The notes beneath the pieces are model-generated. The model saw only the letters and a program-made list of their open reading frames with translations, was not told the origin of the DNA and ran no database searches. The translations under genes and the position numbers were made by a program. From Byssochlamys sp. IMV 00236 (Eukaryota; Ascomycota; Eurotiomycetes; Eurotiales; Thermoascaceae), in the NCBI GenBank assembly GCA_001931875.2, contig MSJH02000437.1, positions 1 through 36,544 on the forward strand: 36,544 nucleotides of DNA. Direction: 5' to 3'. Positions 10,844-21,836 of the stretch are shown piece by piece. How positions within the stretch are numbered: position 1 is the first letter of the stretch; every line of letters begins with the position of its first letter.

Positions 10844-11631
10844 ACACTACTTTTTAACTGAGGTCTAACTATCACTTTGTAGAGATGATGACATCATATG
10901 GTTACTATTGCGAAAAGAGCCTATTTTAAAAGCTGCATTCAGTTGCTGTTTGTAGGCAGAAACTAGAGCAAAGTATATAAAATAAGATAAAAAGCGTCAA
11001 GGTTAGTCTGAGAAATGAAAAATAGGATACATTACGAAAGAACCCCGAGTTTAACTTTTTGTAGAAAAAAAAAGTTGCTCTATTACAGAGGGGGGGTGGG
11101 TAATACGAAGATGTTCTAATTATTTATTTGTTACATCAATGACGAGTTTACTCAGATTACATTGCAAATACCCAAGTTACAGCGTTGTCAAGAGCTCTGT
11201 TACGTGGCAACAGAATGCATATTTCTTTTAAAATCATCAGTATAGTGAATTTGGCACATGAAAATAAAGCTGAATAGAAATAACCCTTAATGATAATGCC
11301 TTATAAATACGAAGAAAGTAATCAGAATACTACCTTGGTTACCAAATACGTGTATTTAATTAAATCTTGCGCCACCCATTAAACAGCCTACAAAATGGCC
11401 AATTTCGGTACTCTCCAATGCGATTTGTTCTTGGAGCTAAAGGAGTTGACTGTCATGCTCAGCACTTGCCGTATTGGAGCATAATGTTGTAGAGTTACAC
11501 TGTAAAAAAGGGACAAGAGCGGATAAAGGAGAAGATATTGATATCGTTTATCACCTGTTTCTATTTTCTTTTCTTTTTTTATTTAACAAGCTCATCTTTA
11601 ACCACTCCTTCTCTTTTTCATTGCTTCATAC
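10844..11631. other. Gene-free interval upstream of paralogue 2
   Basis: Non-coding in appearance. It includes a G-run (GGGGGGGTGGG near 11091) and, just before the ATG at 11632, a T/C-rich leader like the one upstream of paralogue 1. The ORF starting at 11474 has no coding character and overlaps the true start in another frame. Confidence 0.5.
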
Positions 11632-13097
11632 ATGGATGATAGCAACTCTACATCATTTGGCTCGGTTTTTGCTTCTGGCATTCAGGATGTGACGGCCGTG
11701 ACATCCGTGTTAGGAACTGATGTCTCTGGTACAAATGCGGGACTAGCTTTAACCAAAGAGTACCTATTTCCTGCTGTATATGGTATGTCAATGTTTGGTG
11801 TACTTGGGCTTGCAAAGCACATAGTCAATTCCTTTTTGCCTCTGCATGTTGTCAAGAACTTGGGCATCAAAGTTGAAAAGTTTGACACGTACAGAATAGA
11901 CAAAGTGATACTTGATGTTGCATGTAATCTGTCACGGCATAAAGAAAAACCGCTTACATGAACAAAATGTCAGAAAATGTCAGAATATGCATACGTGTGC
12001 CAGGTTATGGCGGGTCTATCTGGATAGGCACTTTTGCTTCGTGCTTTATCTTATCCTGCGTCAACTTTATACCCTACGTTCCGCACTACAGAACGTTTTA
12101 CTCGAGCTTTGAAGATTCCTCAGACTTATCTGACCCATACCTATACTTCCCTCTTCTCTTGACATGCTCCAGTTTTGTAGCATCCTTCATCTGCTGGTTT
12201 GAAGCTACCATCATGCTATCGGGATCCCCGTCACTCTATACATTAGCTGCTTTAGATATGGGCTTGTTTGAGCCTTTCTACTTTGGTAGCTTGTTTGCCA
12301 GACGCATTGGTTATGTTATAGGACTTCTTGCAGCTGTAGGCATTATCATTGGCTATATTGGCTCGTACTTGGTTGTCCAAAAGATGACACCGATGGATAC
12401 CTACTACTGGTTAGGACTTGAGCTTGTACTGTGTTTATTACGCCTGATGATATGGTCCTGGAGTGCGGAAAAGGATAACATGAATGTGATCAATCTACGG
12501 TATAAGATAGACAGGAGCGATGAAGGGCTTATAAGGCGAATTGGAAGGTTGTCACATACAAGAATAGATGCAGAAGACGCAATCAGAAAACTCAAGAATG
12601 GTGGTTATTTCATTCGGTCTGAGATAGTGGATTCATACTATCAAGCAAAGTATCACCTTCACGATATGTCCATTCCTGACTTTAACGAGGTTAGCGTACT
12701 TGCCTTCCTCCGCTCATTGGAGAAAACAAAAAGAACAACATACTACATAATGTGGAACGATAAGCTACATCGTATAGAAAAGGTTCTTGTAGTATTTGAA
12801 AACATAGCTTTGGTAATGGAAAGTGTGGCTACGGAAGTAAGAAGCCTGTTGAAGCCAATACAATGTCGTATAGCGCGCTATGCTCAAGCTGCATTTAAGA
12901 ATTCGTATTATCATGAAGAAAGTGACCTTGAAGTTATACCAAAAGAACAAGTAGATGCTAATTCACTGGCAGAGCTGAAGTCAAAGATGGATATTATTAA
13001 CCCATGGATAAAGCTTGTCACTTTACGTAAGCAAGTTGACCTTGAGCTTGAAAAAGACGAGCAGTCATTTCAGACTATCGAACTAAAGTCCTTTTAA
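11632..13097 (+). pseudogene. Uncharacterised multi-pass membrane protein, paralogue 2, frameshifted
   Basis: Clear paralogue of 7803-9233 over its whole length but split into two frames: 11632-11961 (109 aa) and 11958-13097 (379 aa). The 5' part begins MDDSNSTSFGSVFASGIQDV. The 3' part carries all four strong membrane segments and the cytosolic-type tail ending in IELKSF. Aligning the two copies at the break shows one extra base in an A-run near 11941-11951, plus a 10-bp tandem duplication (AAAATGTCAG twice, about 11965-11985). The net gain of 11 bases leaves the frame broken. No plausible intron repairs it. Stop and start overlap as ATGA at 11958-11961, so re-initiation is conceivable, but a recent pseudogene or a sequencing error in the homopolymer is simpler. 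The long 3' frame is still fully open, so inactivation would be recent. Confidence 0.75.
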
Positions 13098-14290
13098 CGC
13101 ATTTTTTATAATAATAAAACCTTGCAACAGACACTTTAGGCTAAAGGAAGTGTTTTAGAGGGAAGTGTTTCTGTTTTACAAAGCTTTAGTCGTAAGTTTC
13201 CCTTTATGGTATACAGTAATGTTATTACAGAGAGAAACAATGATAAAGTAAAACGAGACAAAACACAAACATATGCGGCGTAGCACCAGTTTGGTCCAAT
13301 GAGTTCTTTCTCGTAACCTTTGAGACATGAATGAGGTTTGATTTGACACTTATCTTTCAGCATAAACTCTCTTTAATGTGTCTCTCGTAGAATATATGCA
13401 AGATTAGGAAACATTTAAGAAAATATCAGCACAGACTACGCGCACACCGGAGTAATTTTTTTTTTTGTAATCGATCATATGTAGCCAAATCACACCACCA
13501 TTCATGCATTACGTTATTTAAATGCTTCTTTATAAAGTCATAGATGTAGTCTTGTGTTTATCTGTAGAATACAAGAATGAAAGAAGTCAAAAAAGGGTGA
13601 GTTAAAGTTAGAAGAGAAGAAGCGAGAATTGAAAAGGCTGGTTTATTACAAAAGCTTAAGCGCTTGAAATTATCAATAATAAAAACCTATCTCAACATGA
13701 TCAAACCCATTTTCTTCTTTTTTTCATAAATTGAATACAGCTGGACCAAGCTTTGTCTTTGAGAGTGGGCAATTTGTTAGATAAAGGTTGACCAATAGTT
13801 TGTGGAATAAGGTATATCCATGCGTAGTCTTTATGCAGTTGTGTTGTATTGTCCTTATATTCCATGATATTCTTTTAAGCCATATGACACGCCCAACATT
13901 CACAAAAACAAAAAAGACAGACAAAAAGAGTGAGACTGAAATTCTTTTGAGACTCAAAAATCATTAGGTTTTTCTTTTTCTGTGATATTTCAAAGCAGAC
14001 TGTCTGAAGTCATCTCTTTCTCTCTCTATTTACCTTTGTTTCTATACTGTCTCTGTGCTTCTTATAAAGGAACACATCTCATGTTTCAATGGGTCTCTTT
14101 AAACCAGTGAAAAGTATAAGTGATTATGTCATGATTCAATTGCGGAGTTTATGATGGCATCGAGGTACATTCAGTTTTTTTTTTTTTCTCTCTTTCTTCT
14201 CTCTTTGCAGTTGCGATTAAAGTACAGCAAGTGACACTATATATAATCCATTTTTGCCTTCCCCTTTTTTTCTCTATTTCTTTTGTATCC
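13098..14290. other. Gene-free interval with WNK promoter
   Basis: 1.2 kb, no supported gene. The distal part holds T/C-rich tracts and a TATA-like run TATATATAA at 14238-14246, about 45 bp upstream of the kinase ATG at 14291. A second TATAAAG lies near 14063. Confidence 0.5.
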
Positions 14291-16299
14291 ATGTCTTCAG
14301 AGCAAGAAAATAGTAATACGACAAACAACCTACATGTCAAATTTAGCACAGAAAATACAAACGAGCCAATAGAATATTCAAATTATTATGCACCACTTCA
14401 AAATAACGAAGTGATACCAAACGACTATCCAACCCGCACTTCCTTTAGAATAGACAATCCTTACGGCATACACCCACCCAACGAAATTATCGACCAGTCG
14501 TCTTCTCGGGACTCTGAAAAAGTCGTAGAGATATCACCCAACGAACGCTATGTCCGTCTGAACACACTACTTGGTAAAGGTGCTTATAAAGTGGTTTATA
14601 AGGCCATTGACCGTGAAGAAGGATATGAAGTCGCTTGGAACACAATGCAAGCCATGTCGAACCCCAACAACAAAGATCTCGAGCATGAAATACAAATTCT
14701 GAAATCAGTTCGACATCCAAACATCATTGCCTTTCATGACGCTTGGTATGGCGATAACGAGTTTGTATTTATCACTGAACTCATGACGTCTGGTACACTG
14801 CGAGAATATATACGAAAATTGGTTCCTTTGCCTAATCTAAAAATCATCAAACGCTGGTCTCGTCAAATCCTCAAGGGATTGGCTTATCTTCACGGACATA
14901 ATCCACCCATCATTCACAGAGACATCAAGTGTGACAACATCTTTATTAATGGAGCCCATGGAGAAGTCAAGATTGGGGACATGGGAACAGCAGAAATGAA
15001 GTTGGGTAAAAAATATACACTCATTGGCACACCAGAGTTTATGGCACCTGAGATGTATGAAGAACAGGGCTATAGCGAAAAAGTCGACATTTATGCCTTT
15101 GGTATGTGTCTTTTAGAGATGGCAACAGGTGAATATCCCTATGGCGAATGCAAAAACGCAGCTCAAATATACAAAAAAGTGTCTGCTGTAATGTGAATAA
15201 TTAATTACATAATATCTGTATCTTATTCTTTTCTGTAGGGAGTTAAACCTGCTTGCCTTTCCAAAGTACAAAACCCAGAAGTACTCAGCGTGATTGAAAA
15301 TTGCTTGAGCAATGAGGACCAGAGGATGTCAGCACAAGAAATCCTGGAACATTCTTTTTTGGCCGTCGAGCCTGATGTTGTCTTACTCGCAGCAGACCCT
15401 GATAATGTTCATCTGACACTACAGGTTGTTTTCAAAGGCATGGATAAACTCTCGGTCAAATTCGATTTTAATGTCGAGACAGATACGGCAGAGGAAGTGG
15501 TGCGGGAGATGATTGAAGAACAAGTATTGCCGGAGAGATATCAGCAACATATCACAAAAGAGATCAATCGTATCTTGAGAGACATCGATAAACCATCTGA
15601 GTCAGAACAGGCAGAGCAGGTCAGGCGATCTGTCTGGAGAAGAGAAAGCGACATTCGAAATGAACTGGATCGAACTAGAGCAGAGTTAACTCAAGCTAAT
15701 GACAAGGTGCTAGAAATAGAACAAAAGTGCGACTCAATCGAAAGCCGTGCTCGTGCTGCCGAAAACAAATATAGAGAGGCTATACGTACGCTAAAGGAAT
15801 TAGAAGAATCAAGAATGTCTCAAATCGAAACAGACACTAAGCTTGATAGTTTGGCTCATCTATCCATTCAACCCAATTCAACAACACAACAACCTATTAT
15901 AGAAGATCGAGAACGGGAAAAGTTGGTGAATCATATCTTGGATGGTAAGTTTCCCTTGTTTCTTTTATGCAATTTCTTAACCATATTATAGAATACTCCG
16001 ATGACACAGACATCAGTGTCTTTGTCACAGATTGTGCTTTGGCATCACACCGAGGAGCGGATAAAGCACAAGAATGGGCAAAGAAGTTAAAGAATCAAGA
16101 CATCATGACTGTTGGTGACTTGCGAGATTTACATGATGAAGATTGGGCTGGTATTGGCTTAACCGTATTCGCTTTGAGAGCTTTAAAAAATATGTTAAAA
16201 GGTAAACGATTGGCTGCAAGCAGTCAGCTTTCACAACCACAGCACACACCACAAATTCCTTCATCTCCTCCACAAGCCATTCATTCTCCTCCGTCATAA
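14291..16299 (+). CDS. WNK-type protein kinase with OSR1-CCT-like and SAM-like C-terminus
   Basis: Exons 14291-15187, 15239-15944, 15992-16299; 636 aa. Ser/Thr kinase of the With-No-Lysine class. The usual subdomain II lysine is replaced by Asn117 (EVAWN), and the compensating lysine sits in the glycine loop, GKGAYK (K100). Other marks are LMTSGTLREYI, HRDIKCDN (D211), DMG (230-232), IGTPEFMAPEMYEE, and YAFGMCLLEMATGEYPY followed by ECKNAAQIY, very close to animal WNKs. Thr243 takes the place of the activating T-loop serine. After the kinase, about 345-410, lies a domain like the PF2/CCT-like fold of WNKs (VHLTLQVVFKGMDKLSVKFD). A coiled coil at about 440-510 follows, then a SAM-like helical domain (WAKKLKNQDIMTVGDLRDLH) and a P/S/Q tail. 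WNKs control ion transport and osmotic responses in animals; the role here is inferred only. It is convergent with ENP1, with 162 bp between stops. The start at 14291 was chosen over an in-frame GTG. Confidence 0.9.
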
Positions 16300-16461
16300 A
16301 AAAAAGCACATATACACACACACACAACATTCTACTATTTAATATGTAATAAAAAAAACATGTGTAATCCTTTGTATTAAATGAACTATGAAAAAAGAAA
16401 AGGGAGAGAGAGAGGGTAATAATGATAATCTATGTGACAGTTATTTTTACAAGATGATTGT

Positions 16462-17970
16462 TTAATCCATCATCATAATATCTTCATCTCTATCCATCAA
16501 CATATCATCTCTTGCTTCAGAATGAACGATTTCACGACGTACTTCAGGCGAGATACCAGGATGATGCTTCTTTCGAAGGACTTCTAATAATAAATCTTTT
16601 TGTTCTGCCACCAAATCTTGTTTATAACGTTGAACGAATACCAACATCGATTGATGCCAAAGCACAGGCATATCTCGAGGATCATTTGCAAATCGAGCAA
16701 AATGCATGACGAGGGCATCGACCACTTTGTAAGGTAAAGCATATTTCTTATCGAGCAGTATACGAATGAAGATGGAGTTGGGACCAGTGTATTCCATTTC
16801 GGCTAAACGCAAAAGAGCAGCAGAGGAGTGAAGAACAGGAATGGAGACCTTGGAGAGGACACTACCGAGAATGGAGGCTTCCTTTAATGTGCAGTTGCCT
16901 GATTCACAGAGAGGGAAGAGGATGCCCTTGAAGAAGGCGGCAGGACGATAGAGACCTTTTTTCAATGCCAAGTAGAGATGGTAGCTTAACTTCTTATTGG
17001 CCGCAATGTCTTCACGCACACGATCAAGTAAGACGAGGTTTAAGAATCGTTGAACTGGCTTCACTTTCAGATTAGACACAAACATACGAGTTGCCTCATA
17101 GGTAGCATGAGGTGTCCAAGTCTCGGGTGAGGTGAGGTATAAGATCTCTTCCCAATTGCTCAAAGAAGGGATAATCTTGAATGCTTTAGGTAATTTGCCT
17201 GATTTATAACGACTCAACAACTGACCCACTCTAAATAGACCATGTTAGATCTCGTTGCCGTGGTTACTGTACTAGACTTACTTTGTATAGACTTCAACCA
17301 CTTTGGGATTCATCGAAGGCGTCAGCTGTTCTTCCTCCTCTTTAATTATATTAGTTTACCTTTCCTTTCTTTCCATTGTATTCACCTACCGATTGCTGGT
17401 AATCCCTCAGCAGCATTCTTTTCATTGATCTTTTCCATGATAATGTCTGCTAATGACTTTTTCTCTCGAGGTGCACTGGGCAAAAACTTGCTCAATATAT
17501 CAGCATCTGCCTCATCTACTTCGATTTCCTCATAGTCAGCATATTCTTCGACATCTTCAAACTCTTCTTCATCATCAGGGAATCCCAGACCAAAGGTTTC
17601 TTTGACTTGACTACGCTAAGCATGTAAGTATATAGTAAAAGTAGTTTTCTTTGTTCTTACTCTTCTTCGTCTTCGTCGTCTTGATCTCCTTGTTCTTTAT
17701 CAATTTGCTCTTGTTGTTCTCTGGCAATCTTTAAGATTTTTTTAGATAATTTGGAGTCCAAGTATTCCTATTGTTTGTCTGTCAGTAAATGAATCTTTAG
17801 TTTATGTTGCTTTCCTTTACTTGATCAGGTTCTTCAGATCTGCTATTACGATCAATGAATTTTTGACGAGGTGCTTTTTTGGCAAAGGCTTGCTCAGGAA
17901 TATCAGCAAGTTGAACATGAAGAGGATCATGGCGTTGAGGACGACCGGCTTTGACTGAAGCTTTTCCCAT
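16462..17970 (-). CDS. ENP1: Bystin / ENP1, 40S ribosome biogenesis factor
   Basis: Five exons on the minus strand: 17821-17970, 17661-17767, 17390-17610, 17282-17339, 16462-17230; 434 aa, close to human bystin and slightly shorter than yeast Enp1. It binds pre-40S particles and is needed for 18S rRNA maturation in nucleolus and cytoplasm. The N-terminus is charged and acidic ([20 protein letters not shown], then an E/D-rich stretch). The C-terminal helical-repeat domain has the bystin marks [33 protein letters not shown] and LPVLWHQ-type spacing ([17 protein letters not shown]). All four introns are 50-53 nt; exon 3 uses the acceptor AGCGTAG, because the AG 6 nt earlier would break the frame. 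It shares a 140-bp divergent promoter with the HYPK-like gene. Confidence 0.95.
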
Positions 17971-18110
17971 CGTTAGTGTTTAGAATTAAAAAAAAAACAA
18001 AAGAAAAAAAAAATTCAAGAGGCTTGTGACCCCCCTTTTTCCTGCAAAAATAACACCCTTTTTCTTATTGGATACATTTTCTCTCTCTCTTTTTTTTTTA
18101 CACTTGAACC
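17971..18110. promoter_or_regulatory. Divergent promoter ENP1 / HYPK-like
   Basis: Only 140 bp separate the two start codons. The stretch holds A- and T-rich runs, an inverted CCAAT (TTATTGGAT), a CCCCT and a CT tract. Both genes belong to protein-synthesis functions (ribosome assembly and nascent-chain acetylation), so joint expression is plausible; this is inference. Confidence 0.5.
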
Positions 18111-18581
18111 ATGACAGACCATCACCATCACGACCATTCGAACTGTAACCATGACCATGACAATACCAAGAAAGTGACTGACGCTGTTAATGATGAATTG
18201 GCTCTAAGACAAAAGACAGCTGAAAAGCTAACAAAGGTAATAATTATCAAAGAGTCAATGTTGAACTAACACATTGAGAGTAGGCTTTAGTTGAAATGCA
18301 GGAATTAGCCAACGAACATAAAAAGACATTACCGTAAGTTTGAGAACAATACTTTTGTACTAGAAATTAATATAATCGTTTTTAAAGTAAACCTTTGACC
18401 GGTGCAGTCAATAAAGCTGATGTCGAACTCTTGGTAAGCGGAAACTATTTAGAATAACACGAAAACATAACTTAGTAAATAGGTAAAGGAAATGCAACTG
18501 ACAAAAGCAGAGGCTGAAGCAGCTTTAAGAGCCAATGGAGGTGATGCTGTAGCTGCTATCAAAAAGTGGATTGAATGCTGA
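18111..18581 (+). CDS. HYPK-like protein (NatA regulator, UBA domain)
   Basis: Exons 18111-18236, 18284-18333, 18388-18433, 18483-18581; 106 aa. A His/Asp-rich N-terminus precedes a helix (ELALRQKTAEKLTKALVEMQ). The C-terminus is a UBA fold of the HYPK/NAC-alpha type: NKADVELLVKEMQLTKAEAE, then ALRANGGDAVAAIKKWIEC. HYPK binds the ribosome-associated N-terminal acetyltransferase NatA and acts as a nascent-chain chaperone. The family is absent from budding yeast but present in many other fungi. The gene is too fragmented by introns to show as a long ORF, but all three introns close the frame exactly. Confidence 0.85.
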
Positions 18582-18666
18582 TATAGCTTTTTATTTGTGT
18601 GTAAATAAAATTACAATAGAGTAAAAAAGAGAAAGAAAGAGTGAGAATGAGTGATACGCTCTTTCT

Positions 18667-18681
18667 CAGCGTGCCACGTCA
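18667..18681. promoter_or_regulatory. Overlapping UPR-like elements upstream of SEC22
   Basis: CAGCGTG (18667-18673, plus strand) matches the yeast Hac1 UPRE core. It overlaps by one base GCCACGTCA (18673-18681), which is TGACGTGGC on the minus strand, the animal XBP1/ATF6 UPRE. Both sit about 80 bp upstream of the SEC22 ATG. The match is seen in sequence; regulation is inferred. Confidence 0.4.
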
Positions 18682-18756
18682 CAGTGACATTAGTTTTAAT
18701 ATTTGGCTTCTGTCTTTTCTTTTTTTTTATTTTTTTTATTACTTTTTTTGTATAAT

Positions 18757-19567
18757 ATGGTCAAGACTACGCTTATTGCAAGAGTAGCAGACGGTCTTCC
18801 GCTGGCTGCTAGTATGGATGATGAGCAGGTAAATTATTGACTATACTTTGAACAAAAGGGGCTAATGAAACATGTAAAAGGTTGAGACGGAATTAGCTGA
18901 TTATAAACAACAAGCAAAGACCATATTCAAAAGACTCAATTCCAACTCTGAACCGAGATGTTCTATCGAATCAGGCAAATACGTGTTTCAGTAAGTTGCG
19001 TGCATGTATATATTAAACTTCATATTGACCCTGTTCAAAAAGCTATATTATTGAATCAAGTGTCTGTTATCTCTGTATTTGTGATCAATCTTATCCTCGT
19101 AAGCTCGCCTTCAGCTATTTAGAAGAACTTGCCAAAGAATTCAACATGAGTTATGGAAATGAAGTAGAAAAGCCAGGTCTTAGACCCTATGCATTTGTTA
19201 AATTTGGTATTTATATCTTAATAAATCATGCATCATTGACTAATACAACAGGAATACAGACACTTTTATGCAAAAGACAAAGAGAATCTATCAAGACACA
19301 AGGACTCAGAGTAATTTGGCCAAACTGAACGAAGACTTGCAGGATGTGACACGTATTATGACAAAGAATATGGAAGATTTATTGTGGCGTGGAGATAGTT
19401 TGGATCGTATGAGCACAATATCAGGTGAACTCAAGGACAGTGCCAAGATGTTTAAGGATAAGGCGCGTCATTTGAACTTGCAGGCACTTTATCGAAAGTA
19501 TGGTCCACCTGTAGCTATTGCTACGTTTATTTTATTTGTTCTTCTTATTCGCTATTACTGGTTTTAA
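18757..19567 (+). CDS. SEC22: SEC22 R-SNARE (ER-Golgi)
   Basis: Exons 18757-18828, 18881-18990, 19043-19206, 19260-19567; 217 aa, the family's usual length. It is the R-SNARE of ER-Golgi vesicle fusion in both directions. The N-terminal longin domain starts MVKTTLIARVADGLPLAAS and includes YLCICDQSYPRKLAFSYLEE. The SNARE helix has the central layer arginine in EDLLWRGDSLDRM and is preceded by LNEDLQDVTRIM. A C-terminal anchor (VAIATFILFVLLIRYYWF) ends the protein. In the last intron the acceptor is GAATACAG: the nearer CAG would shift the frame, whereas this one gives KFDTFMQKTKRIYQDTRTQS as expected. Convergent with the PX gene (110 bp between stops). Confidence 0.96.
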
Positions 19568-19677
19568 TCAAAATAAATGCGTTATAATGTATACCATTAA
19601 AGGAAAAAAAAAAGGGAGAAGAGGCTTTTTTATTTATTTACAACACATACACACAAAAAGAGATATACATATATACT

Positions 19678-21836
19678 TTATCCCAGAATGGGCTTTATGA
19701 TACGTTCTACTAGCTGTAGCATGAGTACTCGGTTGAGGACAGGATCTTGGCATCGAGCCCAGATGCGATCCATAGCCGTATTACAGTTCTGATCACCAAT
19801 GAGCTGACGAACTGTACTAGGTATCACTCGATTCATCAGCATGATTCTTGCCTTTCGTTTACTTTCTTCTCTATCCTTGTCCGTACGCTTCTCTGTCGGC
19901 CGCTTTTGTTCTCCTACGACCCATTGACCTTCTGGCCAAAGCTGCTGACCGAGCTGATTCAATCGAAGCATGATGGCATCAGGAGACATGTACGCATTCA
20001 ATAGATCATTATACTGTTCTGTAATAAACTCTGTATATGATCGACGGACAATTTCCCTCAGTATGTTCAGAATAGACCTTCGCATCCACGCTTTATTATT
20101 CGACGGCGTTAGATTGAATATCTCAATCACGAGTGCATACGTTGTTTCAATCAAGAGCTCTACGTCCATCGAACTAAGTGCTTTGGGTGGTATGATTTGT
20201 TCTTCTTCTTCTGTTGTCGTACTACTACTACTTGTCATCGAATGGGTATCATCCTTGGTTTCCATCTTGGGAGAATTGTTGCGCGAAAATAGAGACCGTG
20301 ATCTAGACAGAGGCTTTGTATCGGTCAAGAGAGCATATGCCGCCACGACCTGGTCCTTGTACTCTTCTGAAAATGACACGACATCGTCGTTCATCACTTC
20401 CGATCGTCTTTCTTTTCTCAAAAAGGCAGAAATCAAAGGATCTCTGCCCAATTCGGTATCATGCACAACCTTATCTAGATATATCTCTAGATCATGACTG
20501 ATTTCTTCGCCCTTCTTTTTCGTTTGTGTCTTTAGCCAGGATTTGGCAGGATCTAATGGAAGCCTGAGCTGTATCTTGTTTATACGTCGAATGTATCGTG
20601 CAGAGAGGATCGTGTGGAAGCTTTCGAAATCAGTGTAACTTCGTGTGATCACATATCCACCACCTTCCGATCCTACAGTATCCTCGTTGGCAGGTCGTTC
20701 GATCTGGATGATGTAGGTCAATTGGCTCTTGTTTAGTGGATGGTCTGGTGATTGCGGTGGCGAGATATCCATGACGGTGAAATGAACAAGCCCAGGTGAA
20801 AAACTGACGAGTTCGTCGTCTTGTCTTGTTTCAAATCCATCATCATCGTCTATTTTCTCCGAAACGACGGTTTCGAGAGCAGCAGATACTGTCGCTTGAA
20901 CTGTCTCGGATGATGCTTGATCTGATAAAAGATCAATGATCCAACAATTCAAAAAGTCAGGGTCGCTAAGGATATCGAGAATGTTGCCAAATAGAAAGGT
21001 AGCCAGTAGCTCACGAAGTAAGGATATTAATAAATTGGACTCCTTTTCGGGGCCTGTTAGTGCTCTCTTTAATAATGTTTGGCTAAGCCCACGAAGTTGT
21101 TGATGCTGTTCATGCTTGGATAAGAGCTGTGCAAAAGGTGACTGTGGATTTCTTCTAACGTAGTCCTCTATAGAAATTTCTGACTCTTCTAAAGCTCTAC
21201 ACTCTCTCTTGAAAAGGTTTGATCAATATAGACTCCTTCTAATAAAGAATCTCCTTACCATGTGAATGATCAATGTATTGGCTACTCCATATAACGTTGA
21301 CATGACGATATCATTTCTGTCCTGATTCATAAGGATCTTTTCTAGCTGCATACAAGCACCGTTTAATTTTTCTCTTGTGATTTTCTCGAATTGAACGTCC
21401 TCGTAAACATTAAGTGGCGTCCACCAATTGGCTATAAAGTCGCGTATGAAATAATCAAGGAGTTGATCAATAACAGGGGTAAGCGAGCGATAATGAAGCT
21501 CAAGTCTTTCTGTTGATGATGTATCCTAAAATAATAATAATATAATGATATATAATACATATAAAAAAGCATGGACTATTTTCTTACTGCCAATTCTTCA
21601 TGAAATGTCTTTTGATATTCTTGTATGACAAATCTACCTTCTGTATTATTAAAATAAAGCCCACCCAAGACAAAGCCTGCGATGAGAGAGGCAAGGAAAT
21701 AGATTCCGTCAGTGACAAGTAAAAAAGAGTAGATGATTAGGAATGTGCTGCCAAAGACATGAACTAATTCTGATAACATTGGCTGTTCTACAACTTCCGT
21801 TATTAGGTTGTATATCTCTGGTATTACTTCTAGCAT
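19678..21836 (-). CDS. PXA-PX-Nexin_C membrane protein (Mdm1/SNX19-like)
   Basis: Exons 21588-21836, 21259-21525, 19678-21207; 681 aa. An N-terminal hydrophobic hairpin (about 23-60, FLLVTDGIYFLASLIAGFVL) is followed by a PXA domain (about 84-270: LTPVIDQLLDYFIRDFIANW, then LIIHMRECRALEE and LRELLATFLFGNILDILSDP). A PX domain follows with YVITRSYTDFESFH and the LPLDPAKSW loop, about 310-440. Last is a Nexin_C domain (about 520-681, ending QLVERIIKPILG). Proteins of this build tether ER to endosome, vacuole or lipid droplets through phosphoinositide binding. No RGS domain is seen between PXA and PX, as in SNX19. The start MLEVIPEIYN was chosen because no ATG lies further upstream in frame. Which yeast protein is the true orthologue is not settled. 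Confidence 0.85.

Noticed and set aside
19970..20497. 175-codon plus-strand ORF
   Set aside because: Antisense shadow of the PX/Nexin_C exon.
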